Shown: positions 8,201-14,291 of the stretch, one piece after another
Position numbering within the stretch: position 1 is the stretch's first letter
How the letters are laid out: every line of letters begins with the position of its first letter
Origin: Fusobacteriota bacterium
Lineage (GTDB): Bacteria > Fusobacteriota > Fusobacteriia > Fusobacteriales > Fusobacteriaceae
Assembly (NCBI GenBank): GCA_023389595.1
Contig: JAEWEF010000027.1
Coordinates: 1-14,349 of the forward strand
Length of the DNA stretch: 14,349 nt
Direction: 5' to 3'
Program-made: the position numbers and the translations under genes
The notes under the pieces: model-generated
What the model was told of the DNA's origin: nothing
Seen by the model: only the letters and a program-made list of their open reading frames with translations
The model's database searches: none

Positions 8201-8251
8201 ATAAACTGCATTTAATGAAACATAACATACTTTAAATGCAGTTTATTTTTT
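8201..8251 (+). terminator. Rho-independent terminator after ftsH
   Basis: A perfect 15-bp stem is formed by ATAAACTGCATTTAA (8201-8215) and TTAAATGCAGTTTAT (8232-8246) with a 16-nt loop, followed by a T-run to 8250. It closes the helicase-mltG-tilS-ftsH run. The next promoter's -35 box starts immediately after the T-run. Confidence 0.92.
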
Positions 8252-8278
8252 TGATTTTTTTAATAACTATGATATACT
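8251..8278 (+). promoter_or_regulatory. Promoter of the deoD-transaldolase-DUF1846 operon
   Basis: TTGATT (8251-8256) and TATACT (8273-8278) are spaced by 16 bases, and TGA precedes the -10 (TGATATACT), giving the same extended -10 layout as the helicase promoter. The start site should be near 8285, leaving a leader of about 27 nt with GGGAGG (8301-8306). No operator-like repeat is evident here. Confidence 0.68.
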
Positions 8279-8311
8279 ATTTATGTTAAAAATTTTAATT
8301 GGGAGGAAATT

Positions 8312-9025
8312 ATGACACCACATAACCAAGCCGCTAAAAATGATATAGCAAAAAATGTTTTAATGCCGGGAGATCCATTAAGAGCAAAATTTATTGCTGA
8401 AAATTATTTAGAAAATTATAAATTGGTGAATACAGTTAGAAATATGTTTGCATTCACTGGTACTTATAAAGGAAAAGAAGTTACAGTAATGGGTTCTGGA
8501 ATGGGAATGCCATCTATAGGTATTTATTCCTATGAATTATTTACAAAATATGATGTAGAAAATATAATTAGAATAGGATCTGCAGGGTCTTATTCTGGAG
8601 ATTTAAATGTTTACGATGTTGTTTTAGCTAAGGCTGCATGGAGTAGATCTTCATTTGCTCTAGTTCAAAATGGATATGATAAAGATACTACTTATCCTAG
8701 TGAAAAATTAAATAAAAAAATAGAAAAAGCTGCAGAAAAATTAAATATAAAATTACATAAAGATATTGTACACTCTAGTGATGTTTTTTACGCAGAAAGT
8801 AATACTATGGGATTTGAAGAATTAAGAGATAAATATAACTGTTCTTGTGTAGAAATGGAAAGTTTTGCTTTATTTCACAATGCCAATGTTTTAGGTAAAA
8901 ATGCAGCTTGTTTATTAACAATTTCAGACTCTTTTGTATCTAAAGAAGAAATTAGTGCTGAAAAAAGACAAGAGTCTTTCCATGACATGATGAAAATAGC
9001 TTTAGAAAGTTTACTTATCGATTAA
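8312..9025 (+). CDS. deoD: Purine nucleoside phosphorylase, DeoD type
   Basis: DeoD splits purine (deoxy)ribonucleosides with phosphate into base and (deoxy)ribose-1-phosphate for salvage in the cytoplasm. The 237-residue length fits the hexameric bacterial class. The N-terminal MTPHN carries the histidine (H4) that reaches the neighbouring active site. Phosphate-site residues are seen in MPGDPLRA (18-25, G20 and R24), R43 and RIGSAGS (87-93, R87 and S90). The ribose/base site is CVEMESFALF (179-188), and LTISDS (202-207) carries D206, the likely proton donor that lets the class accept 6-amino purines such as adenosine. The start has GGGAGG 5 bases upstream. Transaldolase follows after 13 bases, consistent with shared use of the released pentose phosphate. 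Confidence 0.96.
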   Translation: MTPHNQAAKNDIAKNVLMPGDPLRAKFIAENYLENYKLVNTVRNMFAFTGTYKGKEVTVMGSGMGMPSIGIYSYELFTKYDVENIIRIGSAGSYSGDLNVYDVVLAKAAWSRSSFALVQNGYDKDTTYPSEKLNKKIEKAAEKLNIKLHKDIVHSSDVFYAESNTMGFEELRDKYNCSCVEMESFALFHNANVLGKNAACLLTISDSFVSKEEISAEKRQESFHDMMKIALESLLID

Positions 9026-9038
9026 AAAGGAGAATAAT

Positions 9039-9677
9039 ATGAAATTATTTATTGATACTGCTAACATTGAAGAAATTAGAGATGCCAACAGTTTAGGTGT
9101 AATATCTGGAGTTACTACTAATCCTTCTTTAGTTGCTAAAGAAAATGGAGATTTTAAAACTATTATTAAAGAAATCACTGAAATAGTTGACGGTCCTATA
9201 AGTGCCGAAGTTTTATCATTAGACTATGAAGGTATGATTTCAGAAGCTAGAGAATTAATAAAAATTAGTAAAAATATAGTTATAAAATTACCAACTACTC
9301 TAGAAGGATTAAAAGCATGTAGTACTTTATCAAAAGAAGGGGTGAAAACTAATTTAACATTAGTTTTTTCTGCTAATCAAGCTTTATTAGCTGCAAGAGC
9401 TGGAGCTACATATGTTAGTCCGTTTGTTGGAAGATTAGATGATATAGGTGAAGACGGTTTAATTTTATTATCTGAAATTAAGACTATTTTTGATGCACAT
9501 GGCATGGATACTAAAATAATAGCAGCTAGTATAAGAAATCCATTACATATAAAAGAAGCAGCTAAAATGGGAATTGATATTGCAACTATTCCTTATAAAG
9601 TTATATTATCTATGATAAAACATCATTTAACAGACGCTGGTGTAAAAAAATTCATGGATGATTGGAATAAAAAATAA
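9039..9677 (+). CDS. tal: Small-type transaldolase (TalC/Fsa family)
   Basis: This 212-residue TIM-barrel enzyme belongs to the short transaldolase / fructose-6-phosphate aldolase family. The Schiff-base lysine is K83 in IVIKLP (80-85). GVTTNPSLVAK (24-34) and TNLTLVFS (104-111) are family signatures. Two positions separate the activities. Fsa enzymes have Gln in the A-Q-V motif and Tyr in the P-Y-V-G-R motif. Here they are E57 (SAEV, 55-58) and F129 (SPFVGR, 127-132), the transaldolase pattern. I therefore call it a true transaldolase, moving a dihydroxyacetone unit between fructose-6-phosphate and erythrose-4-phosphate in the non-oxidative pentose phosphate pathway. AAAGGAG (9026-9032) sits 6 bases before the ATG. 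It lies between deoD and the DUF1846 gene. Confidence 0.93.
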   Translation: MKLFIDTANIEEIRDANSLGVISGVTTNPSLVAKENGDFKTIIKEITEIVDGPISAEVLSLDYEGMISEARELIKISKNIVIKLPTTLEGLKACSTLSKEGVKTNLTLVFSANQALLAARAGATYVSPFVGRLDDIGEDGLILLSEIKTIFDAHGMDTKIIAASIRNPLHIKEAAKMGIDIATIPYKVILSMIKHHLTDAGVKKFMDDWNKK

Positions 9678-9713
9678 ATACTTACTTAATACTTTTACCT
9701 AGTCGGAGGAATT

Positions 9714-11228
9714 ATGAAAATAGGTTTTGATAACGAAAAATACTTAGATGAACAGTCACAATATATTGAAGAAAGAGTTAATAATTACGATAAATTATAC
9801 CTTGAATTTGGTGGTAAATTATTTGCAGATTTACATGCAAAAAGAGTTCTTCCAGGATTTGATGAAAATGTAAAAGTAAAATTGCTTACTAAATTAAAAG
9901 ATAAAGTAGAGGTTATAGTTTGTGTTTTTGCTGGAGATATTGAAAGAAATAAAATAAGAGGAGATTTTGGAATAACATATGATATGGAAATCTTCAGACT
10001 TATAGATGATTTAAGAGAAAAAGAGCTTCAAGTTAATAGTGTTGTTATAACTAGATATGAAGAAAGGCCAGCAATATCTTTATTTATAAATAGATTAGAA
10101 ATAAGAGGAATAAAAGTTTATAAACATTATTCAACTGTTGGATATCCTAATGATATAGATGCAATAGTGAGTGATGATGGATATGGTAAAAATGAATATA
10201 TAGAGACCACTAAACCAATAGTTGTTGTTACGGCTCCTGGACCAAATAGTGGAAAACTAGCTACTTGTTTAAATCAACTATATCACGAATTTAAAAGAGG
10301 AAATAGTGCAGGATATTCAAAATTTGAAACTTTTCCAGTTTGGAATATTCCACTGAAACATCCATTGAATATAGCGTATGAAGCTGCAACAGTAGACCTT
10401 GCAGATGTAAATATGATAGATCCATTTCATTTAGAAACGTATGGTGAAACTGCTGTTAATTATAATAGAGATATAGAAGCTTTTCCTTTACTTAGAAGAA
10501 TTATAGAGAAGATTACAAATAATGAATCTATTTATAAATCGCCTACAGATATGGGAGTAAATAGAGTAAAATTTGGAATTATAGATGACGATATTATAAA
10601 AGAAGCATCTGAACAAGAAATAATCAGAAGATATTTTAAAACTAGTTGTGATTATAAGGAAGGAAATTTAAATTTAGAAACTTTTAGAAGAGCCGAACTT
10701 ATAATGCGTAGTAGTGGACTTGAAGAATGCGATAGAAAAGTTGTAGAAAAAGCTAGAGAAAAAGCTGAAACAATAAGAGAAAAACTAAATAAAGATGTTA
10801 ACGAAGTTGTATCAGTTGTATCACTTGAATTAAATGACGGTAAAATAGTTACTGGAAAAAGAAGTGAACTTATGGATGCTCCTTCAGCTGCTATACTTAA
10901 CGCTATAAAATATTTATCAAAATTTGATGACGAATTACTTTTATTATCTCCAAAAATATTAGAGCCTATACTAAAATTAAAAAAAGAAAACTTAAAAGAT
11001 AAAAATGTTCCACTTGATTCAGAAGAAATATTGATAGCACTTAGTATATCTGCTGCAACAAACCCTACAGCAGAATTAGCCTTATCTAAACTAACAGAAT
11101 TAAATGGAGCTCAGGCTCACTGTACTCACATAATAAGAAAAAGTGATGAACAATTTTTAAGAAAATTAGGAATAGAAATAACTTGTGAACCAGTATTCCT
11201 TACAGAAAATTTATATTATTCAAGATAG
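9714..11228 (+). CDS. DUF1846 / UPF0371 family protein
   Basis: This 504-residue cytoplasmic protein matches the conserved DUF1846 family, whose biochemical role I do not know. Its hallmarks are EFGGKLF (31-37) with HAKRVLPGF (41-49), a glycine-rich P-loop-like TAPGPNSGKLATCL (173-186), and the long conserved block 208-244, including PLKHPLNIAYEAATVDLADV (213-232) and DPFHLETYG (236-244). The P-loop-like segment suggests nucleotide or phosphate binding, but that is an inference. Full length and uninterrupted. CGGAGG at 9704-9709 supports the ATG. It is 36 bases after transaldolase with no terminator between, so it probably shares the deoD promoter, and its transcript ends at the hairpin directly after its stop. 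The neighbours suggest a nucleoside or sugar-phosphate role, but neighbourhood alone is weak evidence. Confidence 0.93.
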   Translation: MKIGFDNEKYLDEQSQYIEERVNNYDKLYLEFGGKLFADLHAKRVLPGFDENVKVKLLTKLKDKVEVIVCVFAGDIERNKIRGDFGITYDMEIFRLIDDLREKELQVNSVVITRYEERPAISLFINRLEIRGIKVYKHYSTVGYPNDIDAIVSDDGYGKNEYIETTKPIVVVTAPGPNSGKLATCLNQLYHEFKRGNSAGYSKFETFPVWNIPLKHPLNIAYEAATVDLADVNMIDPFHLETYGETAVNYNRDIEAFPLLRRIIEKITNNESIYKSPTDMGVNRVKFGIIDDDIIKEASEQEIIRRYFKTSCDYKEGNLNLETFRRAELIMRSSGLEECDRKVVEKAREKAETIREKLNKDVNEVVSVVSLELNDGKIVTGKRSELMDAPSAAILNAIKYLSKFDDELLLLSPKILEPILKLKKENLKDKNVPLDSEEILIALSISAATNPTAELALSKLTELNGAQAHCTHIIRKSDEQFLRKLGIEITCEPVFLTENLYYSR

Positions 11229-11258
11229 AAAAAAGAGTAGTTAAACTACTCTTTTTTT
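11229..11258. terminator. Bidirectional terminator between the DUF1846 gene and the EamA gene
   Basis: AAAAAAGAGTAG (11229-11240) pairs with CTACTCTTTTTT (11246-11257) around a 5-nt loop. The A-run and T-run flanks make it usable from both strands. It begins at the base after the DUF1846 stop and overlaps the stop codon (11259-11257) of the convergent transporter gene, so both operons end on the same 30 bases. Confidence 0.9.
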
Positions 11259-12102
11259 ATAAAATTCCTCCGATTATTACAGAAATAAAAACTATTATTC
11301 CACCTATATATCCCTTTATAGATAGTATTTCGTTTAAAAAAATAAAAGAAAAAACTGCTGAAAATAAAGGTTCTAGTGCTAATATTAGTCCAGCCTCAAC
11401 GGCTTGTACATTTTTTTGTGCATATATTTGCAAAACGTAACATAAAGCTGTGCATATTATTCCCAAAAAAACTATTACAAAAATTCCTCTTATATCGTAT
11501 GGTATGGAATAATCTTCTACAAAAGGAGAAAATATAGAACTTATAGCTGCTACAACACCTAGTTCTAATACACCCAATTTAATTGGATTATTAATTTTAG
11601 CATATTTATCTCCTAATATAATCACCATACTAAATAAAAAAGCTGAAAGTATACATAGAAAATCTCCCTTGTGTATTGTAAAATTTTCAGTTACCATTAA
11701 TAATTCCATTCCTACAAAACATAATATTACGGAAAAAATCATTTTTTTTGAAATCTTTTTTTTAAAAATAAAAGTATAAATGATTGGAATAATTATTATG
11801 TTTAAACAGGATAAAAATCCAGCATTTGACGCAGTTGTATATTTTACTCCATAAGTTGATAAAAGTACTGCTAAAAATAAACTTGTGCCAAGATAAAAGG
11901 ATTGTTTTATATCTTCTATAGTCAAACCTATCAAATGTTTTCTTAAAAGTATTGCACTGAAAATAAATCCGAGTATGAATCTTTGCGAAACCATTGTGAA
12001 AGGACCCATATATTCCATTGCAATTTTACTCATAAAGTAGGAGCAACCCCAGTTCATAGTTGCTATTACTAATGCAATTTTTGCCACATTTTCTTTTCTC
12101 AT
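11257..12102 (-). CDS. EamA/DMT-superfamily transporter
   Basis: This 281-residue membrane protein has about ten hydrophobic helices arranged as two EamA repeats (roughly 8-138 and 148-281), the standard ten-helix drug/metabolite transporter design. Typical features are NWGCSYFMSKIAM (17-29) at the start of repeat one, TTASNAGFLSCLN (89-101) closing its conserved helices, and QAVEAGLILALEPLFSAVFS (about 233-252) in repeat two. Relatives export or import amino acids, nucleotide-sugars or other small metabolites; the substrate here is unknown. The start codon is 1 base after the stop of the upstream nucleotidyltransferase gene. Its AAGAGGA ribosome binding site (12114-12108) lies inside that gene, so the two are probably co-transcribed and translationally coupled. 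Confidence 0.93.
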   Translation of the reverse strand: MRKENVAKIALVIATMNWGCSYFMSKIAMEYMGPFTMVSQRFILGFIFSAILLRKHLIGLTIEDIKQSFYLGTSLFLAVLLSTYGVKYTTASNAGFLSCLNIIIIPIIYTFIFKKKISKKMIFSVILCFVGMELLMVTENFTIHKGDFLCILSAFLFSMVIILGDKYAKINNPIKLGVLELGVVAAISSIFSPFVEDYSIPYDIRGIFVIVFLGIICTALCYVLQIYAQKNVQAVEAGLILALEPLFSAVFSFIFLNEILSIKGYIGGIIVFISVIIGGIL

Positions 12103-12103
12103 T

Positions 12104-12910
12104 TTAATCCTCTTTTATTTTTCTAATAATTTTTTTTGAAAAATTTAATTTTTGTAAAAGTTCTTTATGTTCATAAGAAAAAGTTTTAAATATTCTTTCG
12201 TTATAATCATTCGTATAATCACTTAAAATTAAATCCTGTTCAAAAAAATTAATTTCATTCATAATTTTAATTGTATTTAAATAATTTTCTCCTTTAATAA
12301 TTTTTATGAGTTCGTTTTTAATTACTTCATTGGGTAAATTCCATATTAATTTTATATTTTTTTGCATTGATGTGTAAGTATTTTTTTCTATATTTAAAAG
12401 GGATTTTTCAGAAAAAAATCTAAGTCCCCTTAAAATTCTCATAGGATCTTCTTTAAATTTTTTATCAGCATTGCCAACAGAACGAAGAATTTTATTTTGT
12501 ATATCGGTTAAAGTTTCATCTAAATAATAAAAATTTTTCAAATCATAAGCAAGAGTATTTATTGTAAAATCTCTTCTGTTTAAATCAACATTTATATCGT
12601 CAGTAAAATAAAATGTAAAATCTTTTCTGTTTGAAAAATATTTTATATCCTCTCTCATTTTAGCAATTTGAACTTTTTTATCGTTGTATTTAAAAGCAAT
12701 TATTTGTAGTTTATCGGATATTATTTCATAAGAATCTAAATTCAATTTTTCTAAAATTTCCTGAATATAAGAATCTGTTGCTATATCAACATCTAAAGAA
12801 TTTATACCAAGTAGTTTATCTCTTAAATATCCACCAACTAAATAATAATTTTTATTAACATTTAAAATATTTAATAAATTTTTTACATCTTCATCTATGT
12901 TAATTTTCAT
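12104..12910 (-). CDS. Short class II tRNA nucleotidyltransferase (CCA-adding / poly(A) polymerase family)
   Basis: Family members add CCA (or part of it) to tRNA 3' ends, or add A tails. The head domain is complete: YLVGGYLRDKLLG (23-35), the metal-binding DVD (40-42), the flexible-loop region with R86, RRDFTINTLAY (112-122) and the nucleotide-template motif EDPMR in EDPMRILRGLRFF (154-166). The stretch from R86 to RRDF is about as long as in full CCA-adding enzymes, whereas CC-only enzymes have a shortened loop, so CCA addition is favoured. At 268 residues the protein lacks most of the body and tail that usually take class II enzymes to about 380-450. No frameshift is needed to explain this: the next gene starts 1 base after its stop. 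AAGGAG (12922-12917) supports the start. Confidence 0.88.
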   Translation of the reverse strand: MKINIDEDVKNLLNILNVNKNYYLVGGYLRDKLLGINSLDVDIATDSYIQEILEKLNLDSYEIISDKLQIIAFKYNDKKVQIAKMREDIKYFSNRKDFTFYFTDDINVDLNRRDFTINTLAYDLKNFYYLDETLTDIQNKILRSVGNADKKFKEDPMRILRGLRFFSEKSLLNIEKNTYTSMQKNIKLIWNLPNEVIKNELIKIIKGENYLNTIKIMNEINFFEQDLILSDYTNDYNERIFKTFSYEHKELLQKLNFSKKIIRKIKED

Positions 12911-12928
12911 AAATAACTCCTTGTATAA

Positions 12929-12957
12929 ATTCTATCAAATTGCCTAAGTTTTTTCAA
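12929..12957 (-). promoter_or_regulatory. Promoter of the nucleotidyltransferase-EamA operon
   Basis: On the minus strand TTGAAA (12957-12952) and TAGAAT (12934-12929) are 17 bases apart, and TGA precedes the -10. The predicted start site, near 12922, falls at the AAGGAG ribosome binding site itself, so the leader would be only about 12 nt. It is back-to-back with the promoter of the radical SAM gene. Confidence 0.68.
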
Positions 12958-12967
12958 TAAAATAAAG

Positions 12968-12979
12968 GCTTTACAAAGC
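12968..12979. promoter_or_regulatory. Small inverted repeat over the -35 box of the radical SAM promoter
   Basis: GCTTTACAAAGC (12968-12979) is a 5-bp inverted repeat with a 2-nt centre. It covers the -35 hexamer TTTACA and lies 10 bases from the -35 of the divergent promoter. It could be an operator, but it is short and may be coincidence. Confidence 0.25.
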
Positions 12980-12998
12980 AAAAAAAGAATACTATAAT
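12970..12998 (+). promoter_or_regulatory. Promoter of the radical SAM gene
   Basis: TTTACA (12970-12975) and a perfect TATAAT (12993-12998) are separated by 17 bases, a near-consensus housekeeping promoter. The start site would lie near 13005, giving a leader of about 22 nt that contains AGGAAGG (13016-13022). Confidence 0.72.
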
Positions 12999-13026
12999 TT
13001 ATTAAATAATTTAGTAGGAAGGCAAA

Positions 13027-13944
13027 ATGGAAAAAATATTCTTTAATTCTTTAAATAATTATTTCAAAAAAACATTTGGTGAAAAAGTATACAAGTTATC
13101 AATAGACGCTGGCTTTACTTGTCCAAACAGAGATGGAAAAATTTCAGAAAAAGGGTGCATATTTTGCAGTGAAAATGGTAGCGGAGATTTTACAGGCAAT
13201 AAATTTGATAGTATTACTAAGCAAATTATTTCACAAAAAAAATTCATTTCATCGAAATTTAACGGGAATAAATATGTGGCATATTTTCAAAATTTTACTA
13301 ATACGTACGCAAATGTTCAACATCTTAGAAAAATCTATTACGAGGCCTTATCAAACGACGATATTATTGGTATTGCTATCGCAACTAGACCAGATTGTTT
13401 AGATGAAAATGTTTTGAATTTATTAGACGAGATAAATAAAAAACATTTTATGTGGATAGAACTTGGATTACAAACATCAAACGATAAAGTTGCTAACTGG
13501 TTAAATAGAGGTTATCCTACAAAAACTTACATAGATATAACGAAAAAATTACAAAAAAGAAATATAAAATTTGTAACGCATATAATAGTAGGTTTACCAT
13601 TTGAAGAAAAAGACGATTATTTAAAAACAGCAATATTATCTAATAAATGTGGAACGTGGGGTATAAAAATACATCTTCTATATTTAGTTAAAGGAACTAT
13701 TATTGCTGAATATTATGAAAAAGAAAAGTTTGAACTAGAAAGTAAGGAGAGCTATGTAAAAAAAGTTGTTGATATACTTGAACACATTTCTCCTGACATA
13801 GTCGTGCATAGACTTACTGGTGATGGGAATAAAAATGAATTGCTTGCCCCTATGTGGAGCACAAATAAAAAAGACGTACTTAATTCCATTACAAAAGAAT
13901 TTAAGATTAGAAGTTCATATCAAGGGAAATTTTTTAAGGCATAA
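13027..13944 (+). CDS. TIGR01212-family radical SAM protein (YtqA/YhcC-like)
   Basis: This 305-residue protein belongs to the Elp3-like radical SAM proteins of the YtqA/YhcC type, whose substrate I do not know. The [4Fe-4S] cluster ligands are C32, C44 and C47 (C-x11-C-x2-C), preceded by LSIDAGFTCPNRDG (24-37). Other family signs are FQNFTNTYA (87-95), AIATRPDC (117-124), IELGLQT (144-150), HIIVGLPFE (185-193) and the C-terminal HRLTGDG (261-267) with LLAPMW (272-277). It lacks the acetyltransferase domain of true Elp3. The start is supported by AGGAAGG 4 bases upstream and a strong promoter. It is divergent from the tRNA nucleotidyltransferase gene, which fits a guess of an RNA-related role but does not prove it. 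Confidence 0.95.
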   Translation: MEKIFFNSLNNYFKKTFGEKVYKLSIDAGFTCPNRDGKISEKGCIFCSENGSGDFTGNKFDSITKQIISQKKFISSKFNGNKYVAYFQNFTNTYANVQHLRKIYYEALSNDDIIGIAIATRPDCLDENVLNLLDEINKKHFMWIELGLQTSNDKVANWLNRGYPTKTYIDITKKLQKRNIKFVTHIIVGLPFEEKDDYLKTAILSNKCGTWGIKIHLLYLVKGTIIAEYYEKEKFELESKESYVKKVVDILEHISPDIVVHRLTGDGNKNELLAPMWSTNKKDVLNSITKEFKIRSSYQGKFFKA

Positions 13945-13964
13945 AAAATTGAACTGACAATTTT
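13945..13964 (+). terminator. Weak hairpin directly after the radical SAM gene
   Basis: AAAATTG (13945-13951) pairs with CAATTTT (13958-13964), a 7-bp stem with a 6-nt loop beginning right after the stop codon. The following bases alternate A and T rather than forming a T-run, so termination here would be inefficient and transcripts may continue to the stronger hairpin at 14249-14282. Confidence 0.3.
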
Positions 13965-14045
13965 ATATATAATTTAAAATATAGGACTAATAGTAATTAA
14001 AAAATATTTTTTGTATAATATTTAATATAGGATTTTTAAAAACAC

Positions 14046-14077
14046 AATAATTATATTAATTTATTTTAATAATTATT
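14046..14077. repeat. Inverted repeat, 9-bp arms
   Basis: AATAATTAT (14046-14054) is complementary to ATAATTATT (14069-14077), with a 14-nt spacer. All pairs are A-T. It is the leftmost of three inverted repeats in the spacer. Confidence 0.5.
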
Positions 14078-14153
14078 ATTTTTTAATATAAATAATTTTT
14101 ATCAATATAATGTTAATTATATTGAGTTTTATTAATATAATAATTATTATTTT
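14067..14153. repeat. 16-nt direct repeat pair
   Basis: TAATAATTATTATTTT occurs at 14067-14082 and again at 14138-14153, 71 bases apart. The second copy forms the left part of the large palindrome. ATTATATTAAT is also repeated at 14050-14060 and 14165-14175. This suggests local duplication in the spacer, although AT-only sequence raises the chance of accidental matches. Confidence 0.5.
14102..14125. repeat. Inverted repeat, 10-bp arms with 4-nt loop
   Basis: TCAATATAAT (14102-14111) pairs perfectly with ATTATATTGA (14116-14125) around GTTA. The tight loop and two C-G-containing ends make this a plausible hairpin in either DNA or RNA. Confidence 0.65.
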
Positions 14154-14175
14154 AAATAATTATTATTATATTAAT
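14131..14175. repeat. 45-nt near-perfect palindrome
   Basis: Centred on T14153, 21 of 22 base pairs match. ATTAATATAATAAT (14131-14144) pairs with ATTATTATATTAAT (14162-14175). After one T-T mismatch (14145/14161), ATTATTT (14146-14152) pairs with AAATAAT (14154-14160). Every pair is A-T. The symmetry is far more than base composition alone should give. Confidence 0.75.
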
Positions 14176-14248
14176 ACTATAATTTTAAAATAATATGGCT
14201 TTTATCTATTTAAATGATTATTAATATATAAATAGTATTTTAAAGATT

Positions 14249-14286
14249 AATATGGGACTATTCAAATTATAAGTCCCATATTTTTT
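14249..14286 (+). terminator. Strong terminator-like hairpin at the right end of the spacer
   Basis: AATATGGGACT (14249-14259) pairs with AGTCCCATATT (14272-14282) around a 12-nt loop, and a run of six T (14281-14286) overlaps and follows the 3' arm. It is the only G/C-containing stem in the spacer. It points plus-ward, about 300 bases beyond the radical SAM stop, and sits next to the stop of a likely minus-strand gene. On the minus strand no good T-run follows the stem, so its use by that gene is less certain. Confidence 0.82.
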
Positions 14287-14291
14287 ATTAT

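Larger units (their letters stand above)
13965..14248. other. Extremely AT-rich non-coding spacer with palindromes
   Basis: No gene with a plausible ribosome binding site is visible. By my count only 12 of the 180 bases at 14041-14220 are G or C. The stretch holds several inverted repeats and direct repeats, listed separately. TATAAT at 14014-14019 is a possible -10 box without a good -35. The role is unknown; candidates are a non-coding RNA, a long 3' untranslated region of the radical SAM transcript, or a structural DNA site. Confidence 0.6.

Noticed and set aside
9039..9677. Naming the gene fsa (fructose-6-phosphate aldolase)
   Set aside because: E57 and F129 fit the transaldolase pattern and not the Gln/Tyr pattern of Fsa.
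12104..12910. Nucleotidyltransferase as a frameshifted pseudogene
   Set aside because: The reading frame is intact through all head-domain motifs, and the next gene starts 1 base after the stop, leaving no remnant of a lost C-terminus.
13133..13402. 89-codon plus-strand open frame inside the radical SAM gene
   Set aside because: It is out of frame with a gene whose cluster-binding and other family motifs run through this region; no independent start signal.
14046..14175. Repeats suggesting a CRISPR array
   Set aside because: Units are few, overlapping, AT-only and irregularly spaced, with no constant repeat-spacer rhythm and no cas genes.
13965..14248. AT-rich palindromic spacer as a replication origin
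   Set aside because: No convincing DnaA boxes, iterons or nearby dnaA/dnaN/rep genes; AT richness alone is not enough.
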